NCBI GenBank assembly: GCA_900770845.1
Contig: CAAGLS010000203.1
Location: forward strand, 1 to 7,112
From: an uncultured Prevotella sp.
GTDB lineage: Bacteria; Bacteroidota; Bacteroidia; Bacteroidales; Bacteroidaceae
Direction of reading: 5' to 3'
DNA length: 7,112 nucleotides
How positions within the stretch are numbered: position 1 is the stretch's first letter; each line of letters opens with the position of its first letter. A program made the translations under genes and the position numbers. The notes under the pieces are model-generated. The model was not told where the DNA came from. It made no database searches and saw nothing but the letters and a program-made list of their open reading frames with translations. Positions 1-6,082 of this stretch are shown one piece after another.

Positions 1-95
1 GATCTCGCAGATTCCGCAGATACAAGAACAATCTGCGTCTTCTGCGTAATCTGCGTGCCAATACACTCTATATTTTCCACGCAAATCTCGCAGAT
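1..95. repeat. Short-word palindromic intergenic repeat (CGCAGAT/ATCTGCG)
   Basis: The left edge of the window is built from the word CGCAGAT and its complement. An inverted repeat has 16-nt arms at 6-21 and 31-46 (13 of 16 positions pair) around a 9-nt loop. Further copies of the word lie at 48-56 and 79-95. Repeats of this kind are common between genes in Bacteroidota, so this is probably a genome-wide dispersed repeat rather than a locus-specific element. It may start to the left of the window. Whether it acts as a transcript end, a protein-binding site or nothing cannot be told from one copy. Confidence 0.6.
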
Positions 96-156
96 GTAAA
101 AAAGGTACAGCGGATATTTTACGTGGGTTCATGGTAAGCCTTATGGAGGGGGGACG

Positions 157-290
157 GAAAATCATGGGCAGGCTTATGCTCCTACCGGAGCTATGGTTCT
201 GAAGTGACGAGGTGGCCTTACGAGCAAGCTCGACGGCTACCCCGTCACTTCAGAGCCACACCTTTGGAGGCAAGCCTGTCCATGATTTTC
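157..290. repeat. 134-bp nested imperfect palindrome
   Basis: The two halves of this stretch are complementary at several nested levels. The outer arms 157-175 and 272-290 pair at 18 of 19 positions. Middle arms 195-209 and 243-257 pair at 14 of 15, with the odd one a G-U pair in RNA. Inner arms 211-217 and 235-241 pair with one G-U. The tip 221-232 reads CGAGCAAGCTCG, a perfect 4-bp stem with a 4-nt loop. On the left side, 178-182 and 187-191 can form a small side hairpin. It could be a non-autonomous miniature mobile element or the template of a structured RNA. I see no target-site duplication at its ends. The short open frames starting inside it look accidental. Confidence 0.75.
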
Positions 291-434
291 TATTACCATT
301 TACTCATTGGCGAAGTCAGGACTATACGAAATGCAACAACATATCCAATCCACGGAAAATATCCATTGAACCGAATAATCAGCCAAGAAGCGCGCGCGGG
401 AATCCTAAGAATATTTCCGACGACCTGCATCCGC

Positions 435-583
435 TTGCAGGGGCCGTGCCTCGTGATGGCCCTAAAACAATGTTCGACCGCTTATTCAACCATCTGCAAC
501 TTGCGAATGCCAATTATGCATTATGAATCAATAAATAGGTAGGGGCGTTTCTTTAGGGCCGGCACAAGGCACGGCCCCTGCAA
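435..583. repeat. Facing pair of 32-nt GC-rich modules
   Basis: Positions 435-466 and the reverse complement of 552-583 match at 29 of 32 bases, with 85 nt between them. Each module also contains its own stem; for example, GGGCCG at 556-561 pairs with 572-577 across a 10-nt loop. The region could therefore form either one long hairpin or two small ones. The module resembles dispersed intergenic palindromes of Prevotella genomes, a recollection that could not be checked here. No coding function is supported: frames crossing it share a peptide only because the repeat itself is present twice. Confidence 0.65.
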
Positions 584-694
584 TTGGGTACGGCTCCCAC
601 TCATGCAGATGCTGAAATCCATGGCTGGATGTTTGCGGGTTGTCATTAAAAATAAGACAATGCTCGGATTAGTGGTGGTTCTCTTCCAAGTCCT
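584..694. other. Gene-free spacer
   Basis: This stretch completes the roughly 700 bases at the left edge that hold no gene. Apart from a small 5-bp stem at 617-630, I see no promoter, RNA gene or credible reading frame in it. The frames that cross it have no ribosome binding site and read through the neighbouring repeats. Confidence 0.5.
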
Positions 695-729
695 AAACAA
701 CAAAACAGGCAGTCCGTTGGGACTGCCTG
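695..729 (-). terminator. Intrinsic terminator of the DoxX gene
   Basis: A perfect 10-bp stem (706-715 with 720-729) closes on a 4-nt loop. Read on the minus strand it is followed directly by TTTTGTTGTTT, a U-rich tract. It lies 36 nt past the stop codon of the minus-strand doxX-like gene, the position and orientation expected for its transcript end. Confidence 0.88.
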
Positions 730-765
730 CAATGTTGCTATACTAAGAGGTGTGTCGTGTGTTGG

Positions 766-1188
766 TCAGCTCAGTACTCCCGAGCGCGTTGCGGCGTATT
801 TGCCACCACCCGTGAAAACCAATGCGGCCGCGCCGAGAAGATAGAGCATGGGCAGTTCCACTGCCCAGCCGCCCGTGACGGGGTCGACGGTGAAGAGGGT
901 GCCAAGATGGGCCATGAGAATCGCAACCACCATGTTGCCGGCCATGATGACCGAGGCCAGGCGCGTCCACAGCCCGGCCACAATCATGAGAGCCGCTATC
1001 AGTTCGGCGGCAAGCGAGAAGTAGGCGATGAAGGATGGCAGTCCCATCTGCGCCAACATGCCGCCGATGAAACCCACGCCATAAATCAGTTTGTGAACAC
1101 CGTGAAAAAGCATCAGTCCGCCCACGCTCACTCTGAGGAGCAACAAACCCAGGTCGTTATTGCGGAGAAAGTTTGTGTTGATTTCCAT
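766..1188 (-). CDS. DoxX family membrane protein
   Basis: This 140-aa protein belongs to the DoxX/DoxD-like family of small inner-membrane proteins, whose biochemical role is mostly unsettled; some members are linked to quinone or thiol redox chemistry and oxidative stress. It has the family's usual length and about four hydrophobic segments, near residues 13-33, 51-72, 78-96 and 110-128. Family signatures are visible: LRVSVGGLMLFHGVHKL in the first helix region, a Glu followed by a small-residue helix ending GLWTRLAS around residues 62-79, and a C-terminal helix ending in a GGGKYA turn. The start is the ATG at 1188, after an A-rich leader with no Shine-Dalgarno site, which is normal in Bacteroidota. 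A strong terminator follows. The gene reads in the same direction as nrdAB but is 293 nt away, with a separate -7 element between them, so it may be transcribed independently. No substrate can be assigned. Confidence 0.93.
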   Translation of the reverse strand: MEINTNFLRNNDLGLLLLRVSVGGLMLFHGVHKLIYGVGFIGGMLAQMGLPSFIAYFSLAAELIAALMIVAGLWTRLASVIMAGNMVVAILMAHLGTLFTVDPVTGGWAVELPMLYLLGAAALVFTGGGKYAATRSGVLS

Positions 1189-1290
1189 TTTTGTTTTTGT
1201 TTGATTAATACTACTTATATATATAATAAGGTAAGAGAGAGGTGTCGTGGCTTCACACTGCTTAAGGCCGCAGGATTGATTGCGCTTGTT

Positions 1291-1376
1291 GTTCAGCGGG
1301 ACGCTGAACCTCCTACTTGTTCAGCGGGGGCGCTGAAGCTCCTGCGTGTTTAGCGGAGACACCCAAGCTCCTACTT
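1291..1376. repeat. Three tandem palindrome-bearing repeats upstream of doxX
   Basis: Three units of 28-29 nt follow each other at 1291-1318, 1319-1347 and 1348-1376. Unit 1 contains a perfect 8-bp stem (1291-1298 with 1302-1309, loop GGA). Unit 2 has a perfect 7-bp stem (1320-1326 with 1331-1337, loop GGGG). Unit 3 keeps the flanking bases AAGCTCCT but has lost stem pairing. Because the -7 element at 1384-1391 lies just upstream on the minus strand, the array would fall in the doxX 5' leader if that promoter is used. Units of this type may be dispersed repeats of the genome. Confidence 0.7.
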
Positions 1377-1383
1377 TGCTCTA

Positions 1384-1391
1384 CAAAGGTA
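1384..1391 (-). promoter_or_regulatory. Candidate -7 promoter element for doxX
   Basis: On the minus strand this reads TACCTTTG, an exact match to the Bacteroidota -7 consensus TAnnTTTG. The only nearby TTTG on that strand (1404-1407) is 12 nt upstream instead of the usual 19-21, so the -33 element is weak or missing. If active, transcription would begin near 1377 and leave a leader of about 190 nt before the doxX ATG. Confidence 0.5.
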
Positions 1392-1434
1392 ACTTATTTT
1401 CAGCAAAACCGTGCATGTTGTGCGTCGAATCAGC

Positions 1435-1460
1435 AAATGTTTAACGGTTTGTTAACATTT
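1435..1460. other. AT-rich hairpin after nrdB
   Basis: AAATGTTTAAC (1435-1445) pairs with GTTAACATTT (1451-1460) with a single bulged base and a 5-nt loop. It lies 22 nt past the nrdB stop on the minus strand. No U-tract follows it in that direction, so it is not a classical terminator. It could stabilise the nrdAB 3' end or mark a weak stop. Confidence 0.4.
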
Positions 1461-1481
1461 CGGGCGGTTTCTACCGTTTTT

Positions 1482-2528
1482 TTATAAGTCGTCCTCGATA
1501 GCTACGCTTTTGGCATAGGCGGTGCTCTTAGCCTCGAAGAAGTCGGTCTTCACCATGTTGGCATTGGAATACAAGGCCACCCATTTCATGTTCTCTGGTT
1601 CCGTGCGGTTGTCCTCAAACAGATAGTCGAAGCCCAGACTGTGCCAGCGTTGGTTGCCAAGGTATCGAATGTAGTCGCTGACCAGTTGCGAGTTGAGTCC
1701 GCTGATTTCGTCGCCTATGACATATTTGCCCCACGCAATCTCCTGCCTCACGCCTTCAAGCATCATCTGGCGGTAGGTCTCAACCCTCTCGGGCGTGAAC
1801 ATCTCGGGCTCTTCCTTTTCCAGTTCCTTGATGATGTTGCGGAAGAGCCACAGGTGTGTGTTCTCGTCGCGGTTGATATACCTGATCTCTTGAGCCGAAC
1901 CCGGCATCTTGCCGTTACGGCTCAGGTTGTAGAAGAACATGAATCCACTGTAGAAGTAGATGCCTTCCAAAATGTAGTTGGCTATCAGGGCTTTCATCAG
2001 TGACATCTTGTCTTGATGCTCGTGGAACTCATTGTAGCATTCGCCGATGAATGTGTTGCGCCTAAGCAAGTGGTCGTCGGTCTTCCATTGGTAGAGGATG
2101 GCGTTGCGCTCTTCCGGGCTGCAGATGGAGTCGAGCGTGTAGCTGTAGCTCTGGCTGTGCACGCATTCCTGAAAAGCCTGGATGTGAAGGCACAGGTTCA
2201 CTTCGTTGGCTGTGATATACTCGCTGATGCAAGGCAGGTTGTTGCTCTGCAGGGAATCGAGGAAGACCAAGAAACTCAGGATTTTGTCGTAAGCTTTGCG
2301 CTCCGCCTTCTCAAGGTGGACGTAGTCCTTGATGTCCTGCGAGAGATTGATTTCCTCTGGAATCCAGAAGTTGTTCATAGCTTGGCGGTACCAGTTGCTG
2401 GTCCAGTCATACTTCACATTGTTGAAGTCGTTAAGGTTCGTGGTGTTGCCACCAATCATCCTGCGCAGCCGCAGGTCGGTGTCACCATTGGGATTGAACA
2501 ATCCGTTACGCTTGATGTTGTCGTTCAT
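1482..2528 (-). CDS. nrdB: Class I ribonucleotide reductase, radical-generating small subunit
   Basis: This 348-aa protein is the beta subunit of ribonucleoside-diphosphate reductase. It holds a dimetal centre and generates the radical passed to NrdA for reduction of NDPs to dNDPs in the cytoplasm. All expected metal ligands are visible by alignment to the E. coli pattern: Asp91, Glu121 and His124 (motif FQECVHSQSY), Glu188 (LEGIYFYSGF), and Glu222 and His225 (DENTH). Tyr128, four residues after His124, is the radical tyrosine, so this is a tyrosyl-radical type rather than a Tyr-less subclass. The C-terminal tail, with Tyr338 and acidic end IEDDL, matches the part that docks on the large subunit and carries the radical-transfer tyrosine. 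The ATG at 2528 follows an AAGGAG site 5 nt away. It lies 34 nt downstream of nrdA in the same operon. Length is typical and no lesion is seen. The metal type (Fe or Mn) cannot be read from sequence. Confidence 0.97.
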   Translation of the reverse strand: MNDNIKRNGLFNPNGDTDLRLRRMIGGNTTNLNDFNNVKYDWTSNWYRQAMNNFWIPEEINLSQDIKDYVHLEKAERKAYDKILSFLVFLDSLQSNNLPCISEYITANEVNLCLHIQAFQECVHSQSYSYTLDSICSPEERNAILYQWKTDDHLLRRNTFIGECYNEFHEHQDKMSLMKALIANYILEGIYFYSGFMFFYNLSRNGKMPGSAQEIRYINRDENTHLWLFRNIIKELEKEEPEMFTPERVETYRQMMLEGVRQEIAWGKYVIGDEISGLNSQLVSDYIRYLGNQRWHSLGFDYLFEDNRTEPENMKWVALYSNANMVKTDFFEAKSTAYAKSVAIEDDL

Positions 2529-2533
2529 ATTGG

Positions 2534-2539
2534 CTCCTT
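2534..2539 (-). promoter_or_regulatory. Shine-Dalgarno site of nrdB
   Basis: On the minus strand this reads AAGGAG, 5 nt before the nrdB ATG. Such a strong site is less usual in Bacteroidota, where many starts have only an A-rich leader. It suggests efficient independent initiation on the second cistron and fixes the start codon. Confidence 0.75.
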
Positions 2540-2562
2540 ATGGTCGTTGTTTGTTGAGTGTC

Positions 2563-5118
2563 TCAAGATGCACAGCTTTCGCACTCCTCCACCTCCAAAG
2601 ACTTGCTGCGCACATAGTAGAGTGTTTTCACGCCGCATTCCCACGCCAGGAGGTAGAGGTTGAGCAGTTTGCGCATGGTGAATTCGTTGGTGATATAGAG
2701 GTTGACGCTCTGTGCCTGGTCAATGTGCCGTTGGCGCACGCCGGCGGCCCTGATGCTCCATTGCTGGTCGATGAGGTACGCTCCCTTGTACATCCAGTAG
2801 GTTTGGTCGGAGAGTTCCGGGGCAACACGCGGCAGCATCGCCCCTTTCTTCTCTTCGAGGAAAAATCGTTTCATCACGGGGTCCACACCGGCCGTGGTGC
2901 CGGCGATGATTCCCGTGCTGCTTGTGGGGGCGACTGCCAAGAGATAGGCATTGCGCATGCCTTGGCGCGCCACTTTCCCTTGCACGTCTTTCCATGCTTC
3001 GGAGGTGTACTGGCGTTTGTCGAAATAAGCGCCGGTCTGCCAGTCGCTCCCCTCAAAGTAGGCATAGCTTCCCCGTTCTGCGGCAAGGTTGCTGCTTGCC
3101 TCTATGGCGGCGCGGTTGATGCGTTCGAAAACGTCATTGGCAAAGGTCAGGTGCGCTTCGCTTTCCCATTTGATATGCCTTATGGCCAGAGCGTGGTGGT
3201 AGCCGCTCACTCCTAATCCAATGCTGCGGTAGCGCTGGTTGGTGATCTTGGCGTAGGGGACGGGATATAGGTTGAGGTCGATGACATTGTCCAAGGCTCT
3301 TACCGCTGTGGCCACGATGTCGCTCAGACGCTTGTCGTCCTCTAAAGGGAGATGCCCCAACGACAGGCTCGCCAAGTTGCAGACCACGAAATCTCCAGGA
3401 CGCACCGTCCTGACCACCACCGTCTCACCGCCAATGGTCCTCACTTCGGTCTCGGCCTCTGAAATCTCACGCATGTTTTGTGCAATCTCCGTGCATAGGT
3501 TGGAGCAGTAGATGATGCCCTTGTGGGGGTTGGGGTTGGCGCGGTTCACCGTGTCGCGATTGAATGCGAACGGAGTACCTGTCTCCACAGCCGACTTGAG
3601 GATGAGCCTGATGATATCCTTGATGGACATGACGCGGCGGGAGAGTTGCGGGTCGGCCACACAGTCGAGATAGCGGCGTTCCCATTCTTGCCCATAGAAA
3701 TCCTCAAGGTGGTAGCCTTTTACTTTCCATATCTCGTTGGGACAAAACATCGACCAGGACTGGTTGAGGTCTTCCTTGGCCATCTTCCAGAACAAGTCCG
3801 GGTAGCAGACGGCGGGAAAGATGTCGTGCGCCTTCATGCGGTCGTCGCCGTTGTTGGTGCGAATCTGCAGAAATTCCGGCAAATCCTTGTGCCATAAGTC
3901 GAGGTACACAGCCACAGCCCCTTGTCTGACCCCCAATTGGTCGACAGCCACGGCCGTGTCGTTGACGAGTTTGAGCCATCTCACAACGCCCCCTGCCGCG
4001 CCCTTGAAGCCGCGGATGCTCCCGCCTGTGGCGCGCACCTTGCCGAAATAGAGACCCATGCCCCCACCAAATTTGCTCACCTGCGCGAAGTTGTCTATAC
4101 TGCGGTAAATGCTTTCCAAGGAATCGGGAACGGTGTCGATGAAACAACTTGACAGCTGGTGGAGAGGCTTGCGGGCGTTGGCAAGGGTTGGGGTGGCCAT
4201 CGTCACCTGGAGCTGGCTGAGCATGTCATAGAATTTCCTCGCCCACAGCATCCTGTCCTTGGACTCGTTCATTGCCAGGTGGAGGGCTATGCCTAAGAAC
4301 ATTTCCTGTACAGTCTCAATCACTTGATGGTCGAAGGTGTGCATGAGATAGCGTTTGGCCAATAGGTTGAGTCCAGAATAGTTGACCAAATAGTCCCTGC
4401 GGTCGTCCATCCAGCCGGCAGCCTCGCTGATTTCCTTTTCTGTATAAGCCTTGAGGATGTAGTCGCCATAAAGATGAAGGGAGGTGAGCAGCCTCACCTT
4501 TTCGTAGAAACCGCAAATTCCTTCCCGCTGTTCTATCGACTGTATGTCACGATGCAACTTGAAATCCAAGAATCGGGCGGCGATGTATTCCCATTTCGGG
4601 GCCTCTTGAGTGGTGAGTTCCACGGCAGCCATCGTGAAAGAGCTGAGGTTGTGCCGCGTGTCGCCCTGCGACTTGCCTATGCCGTTTTCCTTCTCTGCCA
4701 AAAGCGACAGGGCATATTGCGGCTCTGGAAAATCTTGTGTAATCCCTCTCAAAACTTCCTCAATGCCATCGCCACCCATCTGCGAAGCCATCCGCTGCAT
4801 GAGCTGCCGCTGCTCCGTGCGCTTGTTCCTGAACAGAATGTAGCTCTTGGCCTCTTCGTAATATCCATGTCGCATCAGTTGCTGCTCCACAATGTCCTGT
4901 ATACGTTCAACCTCACGGAGGCTTTCCTCTTTAGCGAGCAGCTCCTCAACGGCGGCTACAATGGCCTCGATGTCGCCAGCCTCGGCTGACCTGCCTGTCG
5001 ATAGAAAGCTCTTTTCGATAGCCCTCGCTATCTTTTCTCCTTTGTAAGGTTCTAACGATCCATTGCGCTTGGCGATGACGAAAGGAGCCTGCTTATATTT
5101 CATGTTGTCCTTGTTCAT
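2563..5118 (-). CDS. nrdA: Class I ribonucleotide reductase, catalytic large subunit
   Basis: This 851-aa protein is the alpha subunit that reduces NDPs to dNDPs together with NrdB. An N-terminal ATP-cone (about residues 12-102; AKRNG, KI, IQDIVEQQL, YILFRNKR) is the overall-activity switch responding to ATP/dATP. The 10-stranded catalytic barrel follows. Key residues by alignment to E. coli NrdA are Cys325 (LSSCF) and Cys580 (VVCNLASLSLG), the reducible pair; Asn540, Cys542 and Glu544 (SNLCTEI), with the thiyl radical on Cys542; the phosphate-binding PTSSTG at 731-736; and Tyr834-Tyr835 (KTLYYVRS) for radical transfer. Cys846 and Cys849 in the tail (ECESCAS) are the shuttle to thioredoxin or glutaredoxin. 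The ATG at 5118 is chosen because AAAGGA lies 7 nt upstream; an in-frame TTG at 5193 overlaps the promoter and cannot be in the transcript. About 100 residues more than E. coli lie before the first active-site Cys. First gene of an operon with nrdB. No lesion seen. Confidence 0.97.
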   Translation of the reverse strand: MNKDNMKYKQAPFVIAKRNGSLEPYKGEKIARAIEKSFLSTGRSAEAGDIEAIVAAVEELLAKEESLREVERIQDIVEQQLMRHGYYEEAKSYILFRNKRTEQRQLMQRMASQMGGDGIEEVLRGITQDFPEPQYALSLLAEKENGIGKSQGDTRHNLSSFTMAAVELTTQEAPKWEYIAARFLDFKLHRDIQSIEQREGICGFYEKVRLLTSLHLYGDYILKAYTEKEISEAAGWMDDRRDYLVNYSGLNLLAKRYLMHTFDHQVIETVQEMFLGIALHLAMNESKDRMLWARKFYDMLSQLQVTMATPTLANARKPLHQLSSCFIDTVPDSLESIYRSIDNFAQVSKFGGGMGLYFGKVRATGGSIRGFKGAAGGVVRWLKLVNDTAVAVDQLGVRQGAVAVYLDLWHKDLPEFLQIRTNNGDDRMKAHDIFPAVCYPDLFWKMAKEDLNQSWSMFCPNEIWKVKGYHLEDFYGQEWERRYLDCVADPQLSRRVMSIKDIIRLILKSAVETGTPFAFNRDTVNRANPNPHKGIIYCSNLCTEIAQNMREISEAETEVRTIGGETVVVRTVRPGDFVVCNLASLSLGHLPLEDDKRLSDIVATAVRALDNVIDLNLYPVPYAKITNQRYRSIGLGVSGYHHALAIRHIKWESEAHLTFANDVFERINRAAIEASSNLAAERGSYAYFEGSDWQTGAYFDKRQYTSEAWKDVQGKVARQGMRNAYLLAVAPTSSTGIIAGTTAGVDPVMKRFFLEEKKGAMLPRVAPELSDQTYWMYKGAYLIDQQWSIRAAGVRQRHIDQAQSVNLYITNEFTMRKLLNLYLLAWECGVKTLYYVRSKSLEVEECESCAS

Positions 5119-5125
5119 GTTGCTG

Positions 5126-5131
5126 TCCTTT
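5126..5131 (-). promoter_or_regulatory. Shine-Dalgarno site of nrdA
   Basis: On the minus strand this reads AAAGGA, 7 nt before the ATG at 5118. It decides the start against the in-frame ATG at 5103, which would sit 22 nt away, and against the upstream TTG at 5193. Confidence 0.75.
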
Positions 5132-5182
5132 ATAATAATGGAAATCCAAGTTGTAATTAATCCTGTTTTGAAAACTCTCCTG

Positions 5183-5214
5183 CAAAGGTACAATTAAATT
5201 GCTGTCCATCAAAA
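5183..5214 (-). promoter_or_regulatory. nrdAB promoter, Bacteroidota type
   Basis: On the minus strand TTTTG (5210-5214) is followed after 19 nt by TACCTTTG (5183-5190). This is an exact fit to the Bacteroidota primary-sigma consensus TTTG-N19-21-TAnnTTTG. Transcription should begin about 5-8 nt past the -7 element, near 5176, giving a leader of roughly 60 nt. I found no paired NrdR-box-like 16-mers next to it, so the regulator of this operon is not evident. Confidence 0.85.
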
Positions 5215-5462
5215 TAGATAGGGTATATTTTGTTTTGCCTATTTGCAAGCATCGACCGATACGGCCTCTGCAAGGTGGTTGCATGTTCTTGGCGATAGAC
5301 TCATGGAATTGGATGACGACAGCCTTTTGGCTATTGGAAGTTGAAAGCTTGTTAACGCCTCAATTCAGCACTTCTTGCTATTGATTGCGGATTATCTTTT
5401 CAGGCTTGTCCACATAGGCCTGGCCCAATAGGCGGGAAAACCTCGGATTTCCATCTGTGGGC
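5215..5462. other. Divergent spacer between the two promoters
   Basis: This gap between the minus-strand nrdA promoter and the plus-strand promoter of the secreted-protein gene has no convincing gene. A 61-codon plus-strand frame (5199-5384) overlaps the nrdA promoter and has no ribosome binding site or recognisable sequence. I see no clear operator palindrome. Confidence 0.5.
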
Positions 5463-5493
5463 TTTGCCATGTCAGGAAAAAGTTGTAACTTTG
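5463..5493 (+). promoter_or_regulatory. Bacteroidota promoter for the 158-aa secreted protein gene
   Basis: TTTG at 5463-5466 and TAACTTTG at 5486-5493 are separated by 19 nt, a full match to TTTG-N19-21-TAnnTTTG. Transcription is expected to start near 5500. This gives a leader of about 66 nt to the ATG at 5566, supporting that start over the in-frame ATG at 5521, which would have a leader of only about 20 nt. Confidence 0.83.
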
Positions 5494-5565
5494 CAGTCCA
5501 CGTTTCCCTAACGTCACCCAATGCATGGGGCGTTGCCCTCGGGAATGCGGACCACCAACAAGACA

Positions 5566-6042
5566 ATGAGAACATTTCTATTTATAGTATTTCTTCTTTT
5601 TTCCTGCCATTCCTTTTCGCAGGAGTGCGACAGCATGAGATTCGGCACGCCATACGACGATGCCGTGCGTCAACTTACGTCCCTCTATGGAGAACCCTCG
5701 GTGGTGGACGAGAACCACTGCGTGTTTAAGAACAGCGTGTTCAAGCACGGCGGGACAACCTTCAACGAGGTGAAATGCAATTTCAAGAACAACCGGCTCG
5801 TGGAGGAACGCTTCTACAAGCAGGCGCGCACCAAGGCTGCGGCCGTGAGGAACATGATGCTCCTGAAGAAGGCGTTGGAGAAGCAACATTCCATGTCGGA
5901 GGACTATGAGGACGACGGCACTGCCTTCTTCACTGGTGGCTTGGCTCCGACAGGCATTGGCCGACTATTCACCATCAGCGTGCAGCCCCGCAATGGGCAG
6001 TGGGCGACGCTGCTACAGTACGGCCCCTTTAAGTTCAATTGA
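5566..6042 (+). CDS. Predicted secreted protein of unknown function
   Basis: This 158-aa protein is not one I can name. From the ATG at 5566 it begins MRTFLFIVFLLFSCHSFSQ, a typical signal peptide with short positive start, hydrophobic core and probable signal peptidase I cleavage after SFS or SFSQ. A Cys at residue 14 follows LFS but does not fit a good lipobox. The mature part starts MRFGTPYDDAVRQLTSLYGEPS, which recalls small SmpA/OmlA- or BLIP-like folds, where a 'G.p..dA...L...yGeP' helix precedes beta strands; this is only a resemblance. A basic helical stretch with several Lys follows around residues 84-108, then an aromatic tail ending YGPFKFN. In-frame ATGs at 5521 and 5545 would put extra residues ahead of the signal peptide and are less likely. 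It has its own promoter and terminator, so it is probably monocistronic. It likely acts in the periplasm or at the cell surface. Confidence 0.82.
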   Translation: MRTFLFIVFLLFSCHSFSQECDSMRFGTPYDDAVRQLTSLYGEPSVVDENHCVFKNSVFKHGGTTFNEVKCNFKNNRLVEERFYKQARTKAAAVRNMMLLKKALEKQHSMSEDYEDDGTAFFTGGLAPTGIGRLFTISVQPRNGQWATLLQYGPFKFN

Positions 6043-6056
6043 TTCTTATGGTTGCA

Positions 6057-6082
6057 GCCTCGGTCTCCGCCGAGGCCTTTTT
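6057..6082 (+). terminator. Intrinsic terminator after the secreted-protein gene
   Basis: GCCTCGG (6057-6063) and CCGAGGC (6070-6076) form a perfect 7-bp GC-rich stem with a 6-nt loop. It is followed by C and five T residues, 14 nt past the stop codon at 6042. It separates this gene from the DUF3256 gene. Confidence 0.9.

Noticed and set aside
204..542. Two overlapping plus-strand open frames of 104-112 codons (204-542 and 212-526)
   Set aside because: They start inside the palindrome, cross a GC-rich repeat module, have no ribosome binding site and resemble no protein I know. The open frames are best explained by the repeats.
521..703. Minus-strand 60-codon frame sharing a peptide with the plus-strand frame at 204-542
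   Set aside because: The shared peptide comes from the inverted nucleotide repeat at 435-466/552-583 read on opposite strands, not from gene duplication.
757..1353. 198-codon plus-strand frame opposite doxX
   Set aside because: It is the antisense shadow of the doxX-like gene, continuing into the tandem repeats. Its His/Gln/Arg-rich composition is typical of a shadow frame.
1291..1376. Possible CRISPR array
   Set aside because: The 28-29-nt period is made of contiguous repeats with no unique spacers, and there are no cas genes.
1465..1483. Plus-strand terminator-like hairpin (CGGT-TTCT-ACCG plus seven T)
   Set aside because: The stem is only 4 bp, and no plus-strand gene lies upstream of it. 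In the minus-strand direction, where nrdB ends, there is no T-tract.
2013..3216. Long plus-strand frames opposite nrdB and nrdA (2013-2663, 2329-3216)
   Set aside because: The minus-strand frames encode ribonucleotide reductase with every catalytic residue, so the antisense frames are by-products of GC-rich codon positions.
5119..5300. NrdR operator boxes upstream of nrdA
   Set aside because: No pair of 16-nt ACACTATATATAGTGT-like boxes could be found by eye near the promoter.
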